DNA of 64,000 nt. It comes from Desulfobacula sp. GTDB taxonomy: Bacteria; Desulfobacterota; Desulfobacteria; Desulfobacterales; Desulfobacteraceae. The stretch is from NCBI RefSeq assembly GCF_030145145.1, contig NZ_JAQYWD010000026.1, forward strand, positions 30,639 through 94,638. Direction: 5' to 3'. This document shows, one piece after another, positions 37,368-46,042 of this stretch (position 1 is its first letter; the number at the start of each line of letters is the position of its first letter). The notes below the pieces were generated by a model. That model was given only the letters and a program-made list of their open reading frames with translations, was not told the DNA's origin and made no database searches. The position numbers and the translations under genes are program-made.

Positions 37368-37804
37368 CAAAAGAGTTCGAGCCTGTTATTTTGGCGTTTT
37401 GCTGCAATTACTGAGGGTATTCGGCTGCGGACCTGGCAGGTTCCATGCGGTTGAAAATCCCGGCAAATTTTAGGATTATTCGTGTTCCCTGTACCGGAAA
37501 GGTAGATGTTATCCATATTCTGAGAGCCTTTGAAAAAGGAGCGGATGGCGTTTATGTGGTGGGTTGTATGGAAGGGGACTGTCACTATAATGAGGGGAAT
37601 TTTAGAGCCAGAAAACGAGTTGAACAGGCCGCCAAAATTCTTGACAAGGTCGGCGTGGGGGGGGAGCGGGTGAAGATGTTCAATCTTTCCTCTGGTGAAG
37701 GCCCTTTGTTTGCCCAATATTCCATTGAAATGAATAATAAAATTATGGAATTGGGACCCAGTCCTATCCGGCTGGCAAAACAAGACAAAAAAAATGCGGC
37801 GTAA
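37364..37804 (+). CDS. mvhD: Selenocysteine-containing MvhD-type iron-sulfur subunit
   Basis: A 146-residue MvhD (F420-non-reducing hydrogenase delta-like) protein read through TGA at 37412-37414. The N-terminus reads ILAFCCNY-U-GYSAADLAG, where homologues have FCCNWCxYAGAD, so U17 replaces a [2Fe-2S]-ligand cysteine. VPCTGKVD and GCMEGDCHYNEGNFRA are further family blocks. MvhD passes electrons between HdrA and its partner enzyme. The ATG overlaps the hdrA stop by 4 bp (ATGA). Ordinary ORF calling would start at 37445 and lose the N-terminal cysteine motif. Confidence 0.92.
37429..37444 (+). promoter_or_regulatory. Candidate SECIS element of mvhD
   Basis: Starting 14 nt after the TGA, GGACC (37429-37433) pairs with GGUUCC (37439-37444) with one bulged U and the loop UGGCA. 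A bulged U in the stem and a GG in the loop resemble the E. coli fdhF SECIS. Confidence 0.5.
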
Positions 37805-37844
37805 ATCATTCAATATAAATAACAGGTTAATATGAGGTTCGTTT

Positions 37845-38513
37845 ATGATAATAGCAGAGAAAAAACCCATTGAAGAGATCATTGATGAGGTGAAAGACTT
37901 TCACCGGATACTGATACTCGGGTGTAATGAGTGTGTGACGGTTTGTGAAGCCGGGGGTAAAAAAGAAGTAGAGGTGCTGGCATCCGCGTTAAGGATGTAT
38001 TTCATCAATCAAGGGGATGAAAAGGTGATTGATGAAAGAACGCTTGAGCGCCAGTGCGATCATGAGTACCTGGAAGAAATTCGAAGCAATATTGATGATT
38101 ATGATGCCATTGTTTCCCTTGCCTGTGGTGTGGGCGTTCAGTTTGCCGCTGAAAAGTATCTGACCATGCCCCTTATCCCAGGGGTGAACACGGTTTGTCT
38201 GGGTGCCAATGAGGACAGGGGGCTGTGGACGGAAAGATGTCAGGCCTGCGGTTCCTGTGTCCTTGCCAGGACCGGTGGAATCTGCCCGGTTTCAAGATGC
38301 GCTAAAAGAGTCCTGAACGGTCCCTGCGGCGGTTCAACAAACGGTAAGTGTGAGATCAGCAAAGATGTGGACTGCGCCTGGCAGCTGATTGTGGACCGGT
38401 TAAAGGCATTGGGTAAAATGGATGATTATGAAAAAGTCGCACCGATCAAAGATTGGTCCACAGATAGAGCGGGCGGACCTAGGACGGTAACCAGAGAGGA
38501 TGTGAAGATATGA
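37845..38513 (+). CDS. metV: MetV, methylenetetrahydrofolate reductase iron-sulfur partner
   Basis: A 222-residue protein of the MTHFR C-terminal/zinc-finger family that pairs with MetF in acetogens and sulfate reducers. Cysteine motifs are visible at ILGCNECVTVC (N-terminal) and at WTERCQACGSCVLARTGGICPVSRCAKRVLNGPCGG, enough for two [4Fe-4S] clusters. It should carry electrons from HdrA/MvhD to the flavin of MetF. Its stop overlaps the metF start (ATGA, 38510-38513), and a GAGG ribosome binding site precedes its own ATG. Confidence 0.9.
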   Translation: MIIAEKKPIEEIIDEVKDFHRILILGCNECVTVCEAGGKKEVEVLASALRMYFINQGDEKVIDERTLERQCDHEYLEEIRSNIDDYDAIVSLACGVGVQFAAEKYLTMPLIPGVNTVCLGANEDRGLWTERCQACGSCVLARTGGICPVSRCAKRVLNGPCGGSTNGKCEISKDVDCAWQLIVDRLKALGKMDDYEKVAPIKDWSTDRAGGPRTVTREDVKI

Positions 38514-39442
38514 GCAGCTTAAATACGGACAGCAGACTGGAAAAGGTTTTAAAAGCAGGACATATCGGTGTCACTTCTGAATGCGGACCTCCAAGGGGAA
38601 GTGACCCGGAAGAAGTTAAAAAAAAGGGATTGTTGATCAAGGATTATGTGGATGCAGTCAATGTGACCGACAACCAGACGGCCATGACCCGAATGTCGTC
38701 CCTTGCAGCCTGCGTGCACCTGAAGCTTCTGGGGATCGAACCGGTTCTGCAGATGGTCACCCGGGATAAGAACAGGGTGGCCCTTCAAAGTGATATTTTG
38801 GGTGCGGCCTCTTTTGACATTTCAAATATCCTTTGCCTGTCCGGGGACCATCAGAGTTTTGGAGATTGTGCCCAGGGTCAAAATGTTCACGACCTTGATT
38901 CCATGCAATTGGTTCAGACGGCACGTTATATGCGGGATGAGGGAAAATTTTTGGGTGGGGATGCCATTAAGCGTCCGCCAAGAATGTTTGTGGGAGCGGC
39001 TGCCAATCCCTTTGCCGATCCCTTTGAAATACGGGTACCGCGTCTGGCTAAAAAAATTGCCTGTGGTGCGGAATTTATCCAGACCCAGTGTATTTATAAT
39101 CTGGATAAATTCAAAGAGTGGATCAAAAGGGCAGCTGACAGGGGATTGACGGAAAAAACCTTTATCATGGCCGGCATGACCCCCATGAAATCCGTGGGTA
39201 TGGCCAAGTACATGAAAAACAGGGTACCGGGAATGGACGTGCCGGATGATATTATCGCCCGTCTGGCCGGGGTTGCCAAGGACAAACAGGCCCAGGAAGG
39301 CATTGATATCTGTGTGGAGCATATCCAGGAACTCAAAGAGATTACAGGGGTTTCAGGATTTCATATCATGGCCATTGAGTGGGAGGAAAAGGTTCCTGAA
39401 ATAGTTGAAAGAGCAGGCCTTTATCCAAGACCGGAAGTATAG
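38510..39442 (+). CDS. metF: 5,10-methylenetetrahydrofolate reductase
   Basis: A 310-residue TIM-barrel flavoenzyme that reduces methylene-THF to methyl-THF in the Wood-Ljungdahl methyl branch or in methionine synthesis. TSECGPPRGSDPEEV near the N-terminus, DNQTAMTRMSSLAA, CLSGDHQSFGD, FVGAAANPFADP and QTQCIYNLDKF are family blocks. It lacks the C-terminal regulatory region of eukaryotic MTHFR, as expected. It is the last gene of the hdrA-mvhD-metV-metF operon, followed by a strong terminator. Confidence 0.94.
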   Translation: MSSLNTDSRLEKVLKAGHIGVTSECGPPRGSDPEEVKKKGLLIKDYVDAVNVTDNQTAMTRMSSLAACVHLKLLGIEPVLQMVTRDKNRVALQSDILGAASFDISNILCLSGDHQSFGDCAQGQNVHDLDSMQLVQTARYMRDEGKFLGGDAIKRPPRMFVGAAANPFADPFEIRVPRLAKKIACGAEFIQTQCIYNLDKFKEWIKRAADRGLTEKTFIMAGMTPMKSVGMAKYMKNRVPGMDVPDDIIARLAGVAKDKQAQEGIDICVEHIQELKEITGVSGFHIMAIEWEEKVPEIVERAGLYPRPEV

Positions 39443-39467
39443 TAGCCGGCCCCGTTAAAACAAAGGA

Positions 39468-39511
39468 AAGGATACAGGTAAAGGAAAAGCCTTTACCTGT
39501 ATCCTTTTTTA
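39468..39511 (+). terminator. Intrinsic terminator after metF
   Basis: A perfect 17-bp stem (39468-39484 with 39490-39506), a 5-nt AAAAG loop and a T-run to 39510. It lies 25 bp after the metF stop and closes the hdrA operon. Confidence 0.93.
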
Positions 39512-39553
39512 TATTAAGACTATACAAAAAATATATGATTCCAAGGAGACAAA

Positions 39554-39859
39554 ATGGCTGTAATCATAAAGTATATTGTTGTCAGGAATGGAGAGGAAAA
39601 GATGACATTTGCGACCAAAAAAGAAGCAGACGCGTATGATAAAATGCTCGATATTGCCGACAATTTGTTTGAATTCCTGGAAAACTCGAAAATAAAATTC
39701 AATGAAACTCAACTTGAAGACCTCTCTCTATTTCTGGCAGAAAACAGTGACAAACTGATTCCCCTCCTCAGGGGAATCAATCCAAAGAAAAAAGAAATTA
39801 AAAAAGTCAGCGGAAAAGAGAGTGTCCCCAAAAAAAACAAACCACAAAAGACCGCTTAA
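39554..39859 (+). CDS. yebG: YebG-family protein
   Basis: A 101-residue homologue of E. coli YebG. The N-terminal MAVIIKYIVVRNGEEKMTFATKKEADAYDKMLD closely follows the E. coli protein, and DLSLFLAENSDKL also matches. The tail is Lys-rich. In E. coli yebG is a LexA-controlled SOS gene of unclear function; here the upstream 40 bp show AT-rich sequence but no clear CTGT-N8-ACAG LexA box. AAGGAG precedes the ATG. Confidence 0.85.
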   Translation: MAVIIKYIVVRNGEEKMTFATKKEADAYDKMLDIADNLFEFLENSKIKFNETQLEDLSLFLAENSDKLIPLLRGINPKKKEIKKVSGKESVPKKNKPQKTA

Positions 39860-39997
39860 CCGCATTTTATTTTGTATGAATGATGATCTGGGCCTGTCAC
39901 CACTACTTCCGGTGGGTGCATGGGGATTTTTTCGCCCTGTCCGGCAATATTGCCAGCATCCTCGAGTCGGGGTTTATAGAGAAAATGGGAAATTTGA

Positions 39998-40744
39998 ATG
40001 ACAATGAACAGGCCTGATACCGATTCTCCGGGAATGCGTTCTTCCCTGTCCCAGTTTTTTGAAGGTGCAAAGGATACCTTTCCTTTAATTGTCGGGGCCA
40101 TTCCCTTTGGTATCGTCTTTGGTACTTTGGCGGCAACGGCCGGACTTTCCTTTGGCGCCACCATGGGAATGTCCCTGTTCGTTTTTGCCGGTTCCTCACA
40201 GTTCGTCTGTGTCGGCCTTGTAACCGCCGGCACGGCATGGCCCATGATTGTGCTGACCACCTTTGTGGTGAATCTGCGCCATATGCTCTACGGTGCCACC
40301 ATGGTTCCCTATTACACAAATTTGAACCCACTCTGGAAAATGGTGCTGGCCTTTGGCTTAACCGATGAAACCTTTGCCGTGGCTGTGAACCGCTACAGTC
40401 AAAAGAACGGGGTTCCAGGCAAGCGGTATTATAATCTGGGTTCCATGATATTTATGTACACCAATTGGAATTTATGTACCTTTATCGGGCTTACTGCCGG
40501 GAATGCTTTCCCGGGGATATCCCGGTGGGGACTGGACTTTGCCATGCCCGCTACATTCATCGGTATTGTTATTCCCTATCTTGTCTCAAAACCCATGTGG
40601 GCTTCCGTGATCACCGCTGGAACGGTCTCCATCATGGCCGGAGGGCTTCCCCATAAACTGGGGTTGATGGTGGCTGCCATTGCCGGGGTTGTGGTGGGTG
40701 TCGTTTGTGAACGTGCATTCCCTGGGAAAAAGGGGCTGGTTTGA
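39998..40744 (+). CDS. azlC: AzlC-family branched-chain amino acid exporter subunit
   Basis: A 248-residue membrane protein with about six to seven helices. FPLIVGAIPFGIVFGTLAATAGLS, SLFVFAGSSQFVCVGLV and NLRHMLYGATM are AzlC hallmarks. With AzlD it forms a two-component exporter, in Bacillus linked to branched-chain amino acids. Its TGA overlaps the azlD TTG start. The 138 bp before it contain no recognised gene. Confidence 0.92.
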   Translation: MTMNRPDTDSPGMRSSLSQFFEGAKDTFPLIVGAIPFGIVFGTLAATAGLSFGATMGMSLFVFAGSSQFVCVGLVTAGTAWPMIVLTTFVVNLRHMLYGATMVPYYTNLNPLWKMVLAFGLTDETFAVAVNRYSQKNGVPGKRYYNLGSMIFMYTNWNLCTFIGLTAGNAFPGISRWGLDFAMPATFIGIVIPYLVSKPMWASVITAGTVSIMAGGLPHKLGLMVAAIAGVVVGVVCERAFPGKKGLV

Positions 40745-41100
40745 CACTTTTGGGTACGGGTATTCAGTTGAATGAAATTTATATGATTGTGGGCATGGCG
40801 CTGGTGACCTTTGGCATCCGCTATATCATGTTTCCGTTGTCCGGGCACTTTCAATTCCCGGAACTATTTGAACGGGGGCTAAAATATGTCCCACCCGTGG
40901 TGCTGGCAGCCATTATCGTGCCGTCCGTGCTCATGCCCACAGGGGAAACGCTCAATCTGAAGCTGAGCAATCCCTATCTCATAGGGGCCCTTACTGCCTG
41001 TGCCATTGGCGGGTTATTTAAAAATCTATTGTTGACCATTGTGGTGAGTATGGCCGTATTTATGGGGTTTCAATGGGTTATCGCAGAAATCCCTCTATGA
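40741..41100 (+). CDS. azlD: AzlD-family exporter subunit
   Basis: A small hydrophobic AzlD protein of 119 residues with four predicted helices (IYMIVGMALVTFGIRYIMF, LKYVPPVVLAAIIVPSVLM). RYIMFPLSGHFQFPELFERGLKYVPP is a typical family segment. The start is TTG at 40741, overlapping azlC by 4 bp; an internal ATG at about 40783 is less likely because coupling would be lost. The stop overlaps the next small gene. Confidence 0.88.
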   Translation: MTLLGTGIQLNEIYMIVGMALVTFGIRYIMFPLSGHFQFPELFERGLKYVPPVVLAAIIVPSVLMPTGETLNLKLSNPYLIGALTACAIGGLFKNLLLTIVVSMAVFMGFQWVIAEIPL

Positions 41101-41354
41101 ATGAAGTTGTTCCCGATGATATTAAAACAGACTTGGAAAATGCCTGCATCCTTCATGATCGCGCCGTTTCTGACTATGCGCAGTGTATGGAATTCAGCAA
41201 ATTAATGTCTGATATACTGGCAAGGCTGGAGGATGCCTGTTGTTATCAAACGGCTGATAAAGTGATGTCTGTTCTTCTTAATTGCAATCCCAAAATTGGT
41301 GCACACTGCGACAAGTCAATCGTTGTAGCCCAGGCAACAAAAAAATTGAGATAA
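41097..41354 (+). CDS. Small helical hypothetical protein
   Basis: An 85-residue protein starting at ATG 41097, overlapping the azlD stop by 4 bp (ATGA). It reads MNEVVPDDIKTDLENACILHDRAV and is helical and rich in Asp/Cys (ACCYQTADKV). No recognised domain, no signal peptide. The coupling to azlCD is the main support that it is real. Confidence 0.6.
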   Translation: MNEVVPDDIKTDLENACILHDRAVSDYAQCMEFSKLMSDILARLEDACCYQTADKVMSVLLNCNPKIGAHCDKSIVVAQATKKLR

Positions 41355-41442
41355 ATTGCGTTATTTTGTTTCTTGAATTGAATGGCGTTAACGGTGATAA
41401 TGGTCTAATGCCTTTTCAAAAAGGCGAGCCTGGTATATAGAA

Positions 41443-42807
41443 ATGAATCAAATAGACCTAAGAAAATCCTTTTTTCAGGATCAGCAAGGAGCAAGTCATC
41501 GGATTATGGAAAAATCATCTAAATTTAACAGATTCGGCAGTTTTCTTTTCAGGTTTTTAAGGGTTGTGGTGGTTCTGGCAATTGCCATTGCATTGGCCAA
41601 AGGACTTATTTCCTTAAGAGAGAAACCCGAGAAAAAAGAAATTATCCAAATGCCTCCCAGTGTCAAAGTAATGGTTGTCAATCCGGTTTCAAAAGTCATG
41701 ATGATCGATGCCTACGGCACGGTAACGCCAAGGAAGCTGGTAAAAATTGCCGTGGAAGTGCCGGGAAGAATTGAGTATCTGCATCCGTCTTTTATTGAAG
41801 GCGGATTGCTGAGTGCCGGTGACCTTATGGTGAGCATTGATCAACGATCCTATCAACTGGATCAGCAGACCGGACAGGTAAGGATCCGGCAGGCAAAGAC
41901 AGAGATTGAGCGGTTAAAACAGGAGATTGAAAACCTGAAAAAGGATGTCCGGCTTTCCAAGGCCAATGTGGATCTTGCCAAAAAAGAACTGGAAAGAATT
42001 ACCACATTGACGACCAATCAATTTGCCTCACAGAACAGCCTGGACAGAGCCCGGCAGCAATATTTACAGGCGAAGATTCAATGGCAGAATATCGACAATC
42101 AGTTGTTATTGACAGATACGGTAATGGAACAGAAAAATACAGCCCTGGCCATGGCCCGGGTTGATTTCCAAAAAGCCGACCTTGCCCTTAAAAAAACCCA
42201 GATCAGAGCTGAATTTAATGGATTTGTCCTGAATAAATTTGTTGAAACAGGGGAATATGTTACCCCGGGTCAGGTATTGGGGGCAATGTACCAAAAAGAC
42301 AGCCTGGATGTGGAGGTGAGCATTCCTCTGGAAAAAATAAAATGGATTGAGTCCTTTTTTGACAACGGGAAAACACCGGATGCAAAAGTAAGGGTGGCCA
42401 ATTTTGACAGTAATACATCATATGTGTGGGATGCCAAAGTCGCACGATTAAAGGCAAAGATTGATGAAAAGACACGGACCCTGCCCATGACCCTTGAGAT
42501 ACGGAGCCCTGAGGTGAAAATAAAAAATTTGTTTGATTTAAAACCGGGTACATTCGTCAAGTGCAGCATTGTCGGCGAGACATATGAAAATATTTTTATC
42601 GTGCCAAGACACCTGTTAAAGGGGGAGGATATCCTTTTTGCGATAAATGACGGTCATTTGAAAATGAAAAAGGTGACTATTTTAAGAAAATTCGAAGAAG
42701 AAATTTATATCAATGAAGGACTGAATCCCGGGGATAAAATTATTTCATCTCCGCTTCCCGGTGCCCGGGAGGGAATGGAACTGACTGTCAAACTGAATGG
42801 GAAATAA
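41443..42807 (+). CDS. RND efflux periplasmic adaptor subunit
   Basis: A 454-residue membrane fusion protein of the AcrA/MexE type. A membrane anchor at about residues 30-50 (FLRVVVVLAIAIALAKGLI) is followed by a lipoyl half (VEVPGRIEYLHPSFIEGGLLSAGDLMVSIDQRSYQLD). A helical hairpin with coiled coil (about 145-230), the second half KTQIRAEFNGFVLNKFVETGEYVTPGQVL and a beta-barrel region follow. It ends 3 bp before the RND pump gene. The drug or metabolite exported is unknown. Confidence 0.9.
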   Translation: MNQIDLRKSFFQDQQGASHRIMEKSSKFNRFGSFLFRFLRVVVVLAIAIALAKGLISLREKPEKKEIIQMPPSVKVMVVNPVSKVMMIDAYGTVTPRKLVKIAVEVPGRIEYLHPSFIEGGLLSAGDLMVSIDQRSYQLDQQTGQVRIRQAKTEIERLKQEIENLKKDVRLSKANVDLAKKELERITTLTTNQFASQNSLDRARQQYLQAKIQWQNIDNQLLLTDTVMEQKNTALAMARVDFQKADLALKKTQIRAEFNGFVLNKFVETGEYVTPGQVLGAMYQKDSLDVEVSIPLEKIKWIESFFDNGKTPDAKVRVANFDSNTSYVWDAKVARLKAKIDEKTRTLPMTLEIRSPEVKIKNLFDLKPGTFVKCSIVGETYENIFIVPRHLLKGEDILFAINDGHLKMKKVTILRKFEEEIYINEGLNPGDKIISSPLPGAREGMELTVKLNGK

Positions 42808-42810
42808 AAC

Positions 42811-45800
42811 ATGAAAGCATTGGGCAAATGGTCTGTTGAGCACCGGGTGTCTGTGAATTTAATGATGATTTTTCTCATTGTTGCCGGCCTGTATACGGTT
42901 TTAAACATGAAGCGGGAACTGTTTCCCCAGTTTTCCCTTGATATGATCAATATTGGCGTAACATACCCCGGGGCATCCCCGGAGGAGGTGGAAGAAGGGA
43001 TCTGTATCAAGATCGAAGAGCAGCTCAAAAGCCTGGAAGACGTTAAAACCATGTATGCCACTGCCCTGGAGGGGCACGGATCCGTGACGTTGGAACTGAA
43101 AGCCGGAACAGATATCAATCAAAAACTCGATGAAGTCAAAACAGAGATTGATCTGATTGATTCCTTTCCCGAGGAAGCAGAAGACCCGGTTGTCACCGAT
43201 ATTCAAAACAATGATCCGGCCATATATCTGGCAGTTTATGGCGATGTTGACGAAAGGGTGTTACGCGATACGGCTGAGACAATAAGAGATGATCTTGTGG
43301 AAACAGATGATATTTCCCTGGCAAGCCTTATCGGCGTTAGAGACTATGAAATTTCCGTTGAAGTGTCTGAAGAAAGCCTGCGACGATTTAACCTTTCCTT
43401 TGATCAGGTGGCTGCTGCGGTAAAAACGGGCAGCCTTGATTTGCCCGGGGGAAAAATCAAAACAAAAGGAGGAGAATTCCTGGTCCGGGCCAAGGGAAAG
43501 CTCTATACCGGTGAACAGTTTGAACGGATTCCGGTTGTAACCAGGGAAGACGGCACCACCATACAGCTGGGAGAGGTGGCAACGGTGATAGACGGTTTCC
43601 AGGATACGGATGTCAAGGCACGATTTAATGGGAAACCGGCTGCTCTTGTTGTGGTTCGGCGGACGGACAGCCAGGATACCATTGCCATTTCAGATACGGT
43701 AAAGGCCTATATTGAACAGCACAAGTCGTCTCTTCCCCGGGGCATTACCCTGGGGTTCTGGTTTGATATGGCGGATATGGTCCAGGGCAGGATTGACCTT
43801 TTGCTGAAGAATGGTGTCCAGGGCATATTGCTGGTATTTATTGTGCTGGCCCTGTTCCTTGACCTTGGTCTGGCTTTCTGGGTGGCTTCGGGCATCCCCA
43901 TATCCTTTATGGGAGCCTTCCTTGTTCTGGATTATTTCGGAGCATCCATCAACATGTTGTCTTTGTTTGGGTTTATCATGACATTGGGTATCCTGGTGGA
44001 TGATGCCATTATTGTTGGGGAAAATGTTTATACCCATCATAAAACAGGCAAATCTGCCAAAGATGCCGTGATTGACAGCGTCGCCCAGATTGGTGCACCG
44101 GTTGTGATGGCGGTGACCACAACCATTGTGGCCTTCTTACCCTTAATGCATATTTCAGGGATCATGGGCAAATTCATCTTTATCATGCCCCAGGTGGTGA
44201 TCTGTATCCTTGTCATCTCTCTTGCTGAAGCGTTTGTCATTTTGCCGGCACATCTTGATCATGCCCTGACACCATCAAAAAAGAACACCGCGTTGATTTA
44301 CCGCATCTGCTTTTTCTGGCTGGACTGGGTGAAAAAAGATATTTCCGACGCGCATCAATGGGTTCGGGACAGGGTTGAACGCGCCTTAACCGGTTTTATC
44401 CGAGTTGTTTATCTCCCGGTGTTAAAGTATTGTGTGAAAAACAGGTACTTTACGCTGGCCCTGGGGTTTGGGGTGTTAATTGTCAGTGTAGGATTATTAG
44501 CAGGCGGGCATGTGCCGTTTGTGTTTTTTCCGAAAACCGACAGTAACTGGATTATTTCCGAGATTGTCTATCCTTTGGGAACCCCCTTTGAAGCCACGGA
44601 AAAGACCATAAAGCAAATTGAAAAAGGGGCGATGGAACTGAATGCATTTTTCCGGGACCGGGTGGCTGGGAGAAAAAATTTGATTGTTAATCATTTTTCC
44701 CAGGTGGGGATCATCCCCAGAAGGGACTGGAAGCCCGGCGTATACGGGGGACATTGCGGGGAAGCCTGGATCGAAATTCAATCCGCATCAGAACGGCCGG
44801 ATATCTCTGCGCCGGAAGTGACGGCAAAATGGCGGGAACTGACCGGTGATATCCTGGGGGCTGAACAGCTGACCTTTTCCATTATTGGCGGTGGGCCCGG
44901 CGGCAACCCCATTGAAATTCAATTGAAGGGCAATGATCTCGAACAGCTGGAACTTTCCGCCAATGCATTAAAAAATGAAATCGCCACCTATCCCGGGACC
45001 TTTGATATTACAGATACTTTCCGGCCCGGGAAAATGGAAAAACGGATTCATGTCAAAAAAGGGGCCGAGTCCCTGGGGATTACCATGGCGGATATTGCCA
45101 CACAGATACGGCAGGCCTATTATGGGGATGAAGTGATGAAAATCCAGAGAGGCAAAGACGATATCAAGGTGATGGTCCGGTATTCCCAGAAAGAGAGAGA
45201 ATCGGAAGCCAGTATTGATGCGTTAAGGGTCAGGACCCGGGACGGTCGAGAAATTCCATTGAACCAGGTGGCGGATATTGAAATGATCAGGGGGTATTCA
45301 ACCATTCAGCGGGTGGATCGAAAACGCATTATTACGGTCATTTCCGATATCAATGAACATATTGCCAATGCAAGGGAAATCGTTGAAGACCTTAAACAAA
45401 ATTATCTGGAGACCCTGGTCAACCGGTTTCCGGGAGTAACCTATGATCTGGAAGGTCAGGCCAAAAGGACTGAAGAATCCATTAACAGCTTGAAAGTGGG
45501 ATTTTCTCTGGCAGCAATGATCATGTTTTTACTGCTGGCCAGCCAGTTTAGATCCTATATTCAGCCGGTGATTATTATGACAGCGATTCCTTTTGGGCTT
45601 ATCGGAGCCATTGTCGGTCACTATCTCTTGAATCTGGATATCACCATGATCAGTATTTTTGGCATTGTTGCCTTGTCTGGAATAGTCGTGAATGATTCTT
45701 TGATTTTAATTGACTTTACCAATTCAAAGGTCAGGCAGGGGACACGGATATTTGATGCGGTTATAGCAGCCGGGCAAAACCGTTTCAGGCCGGTTCTATT

Positions 45801-46035
45801 GACCTCGGTGACAACGGTTGCCGGACTTTTTCCGCTGCTTCTGGAAACCAGTTTCCAGGCACAGTTTTTAATTCCCATGGCCGTGAGTATCAGTTTTGGT
45901 TTGATTGCGGCCACTATTTTGACCCTTGTTTTTGTTCCGTCTTTATATGTGGTTATCAATGACCTCACAGGGGTTTTTATTGTCAGAGAGGAGATGATCC
46001 CATTCATTGAAACAAAACGATCAATAGGGAAATGA
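42811..46035 (+). CDS. RND efflux pump inner-membrane permease (HAE1-like)
   Basis: A 1074-residue RND transporter with duplicated six-helix halves. Family blocks are NLMMIFLIVAGLYTVLNMKRELFPQF, VTYPGASPEEVEEGI, and TM4 MTLGILVDDAIIVGENVYTH, whose Asp pair relays protons. The GIVVNDSLILIDFTN block and the FRPVLLTSVTTVAGLFPLLLE end motif of the second half are also present. Together with the adaptor it needs a TolC-type channel, which may be the one at 10675 or one elsewhere. No local TetR-type repressor was seen. Confidence 0.94.
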   Translation: MKALGKWSVEHRVSVNLMMIFLIVAGLYTVLNMKRELFPQFSLDMINIGVTYPGASPEEVEEGICIKIEEQLKSLEDVKTMYATALEGHGSVTLELKAGTDINQKLDEVKTEIDLIDSFPEEAEDPVVTDIQNNDPAIYLAVYGDVDERVLRDTAETIRDDLVETDDISLASLIGVRDYEISVEVSEESLRRFNLSFDQVAAAVKTGSLDLPGGKIKTKGGEFLVRAKGKLYTGEQFERIPVVTREDGTTIQLGEVATVIDGFQDTDVKARFNGKPAALVVVRRTDSQDTIAISDTVKAYIEQHKSSLPRGITLGFWFDMADMVQGRIDLLLKNGVQGILLVFIVLALFLDLGLAFWVASGIPISFMGAFLVLDYFGASINMLSLFGFIMTLGILVDDAIIVGENVYTHHKTGKSAKDAVIDSVAQIGAPVVMAVTTTIVAFLPLMHISGIMGKFIFIMPQVVICILVISLAEAFVILPAHLDHALTPSKKNTALIYRICFFWLDWVKKDISDAHQWVRDRVERALTGFIRVVYLPVLKYCVKNRYFTLALGFGVLIVSVGLLAGGHVPFVFFPKTDSNWIISEIVYPLGTPFEATEKTIKQIEKGAMELNAFFRDRVAGRKNLIVNHFSQVGIIPRRDWKPGVYGGHCGEAWIEIQSASERPDISAPEVTAKWRELTGDILGAEQLTFSIIGGGPGGNPIEIQLKGNDLEQLELSANALKNEIATYPGTFDITDTFRPGKMEKRIHVKKGAESLGITMADIATQIRQAYYGDEVMKIQRGKDDIKVMVRYSQKERESEASIDALRVRTRDGREIPLNQVADIEMIRGYSTIQRVDRKRIITVISDINEHIANAREIVEDLKQNYLETLVNRFPGVTYDLEGQAKRTEESINSLKVGFSLAAMIMFLLLASQFRSYIQPVIIMTAIPFGLIGAIVGHYLLNLDITMISIFGIVALSGIVVNDSLILIDFTNSKVRQGTRIFDAVIAAGQNRFRPVLLTSVTTVAGLFPLLLETSFQAQFLIPMAVSISFGLIAATILTLVFVPSLYVVINDLTGVFIVREEMIPFIETKRSIGK

Positions 46036-46042
46036 CAACATT

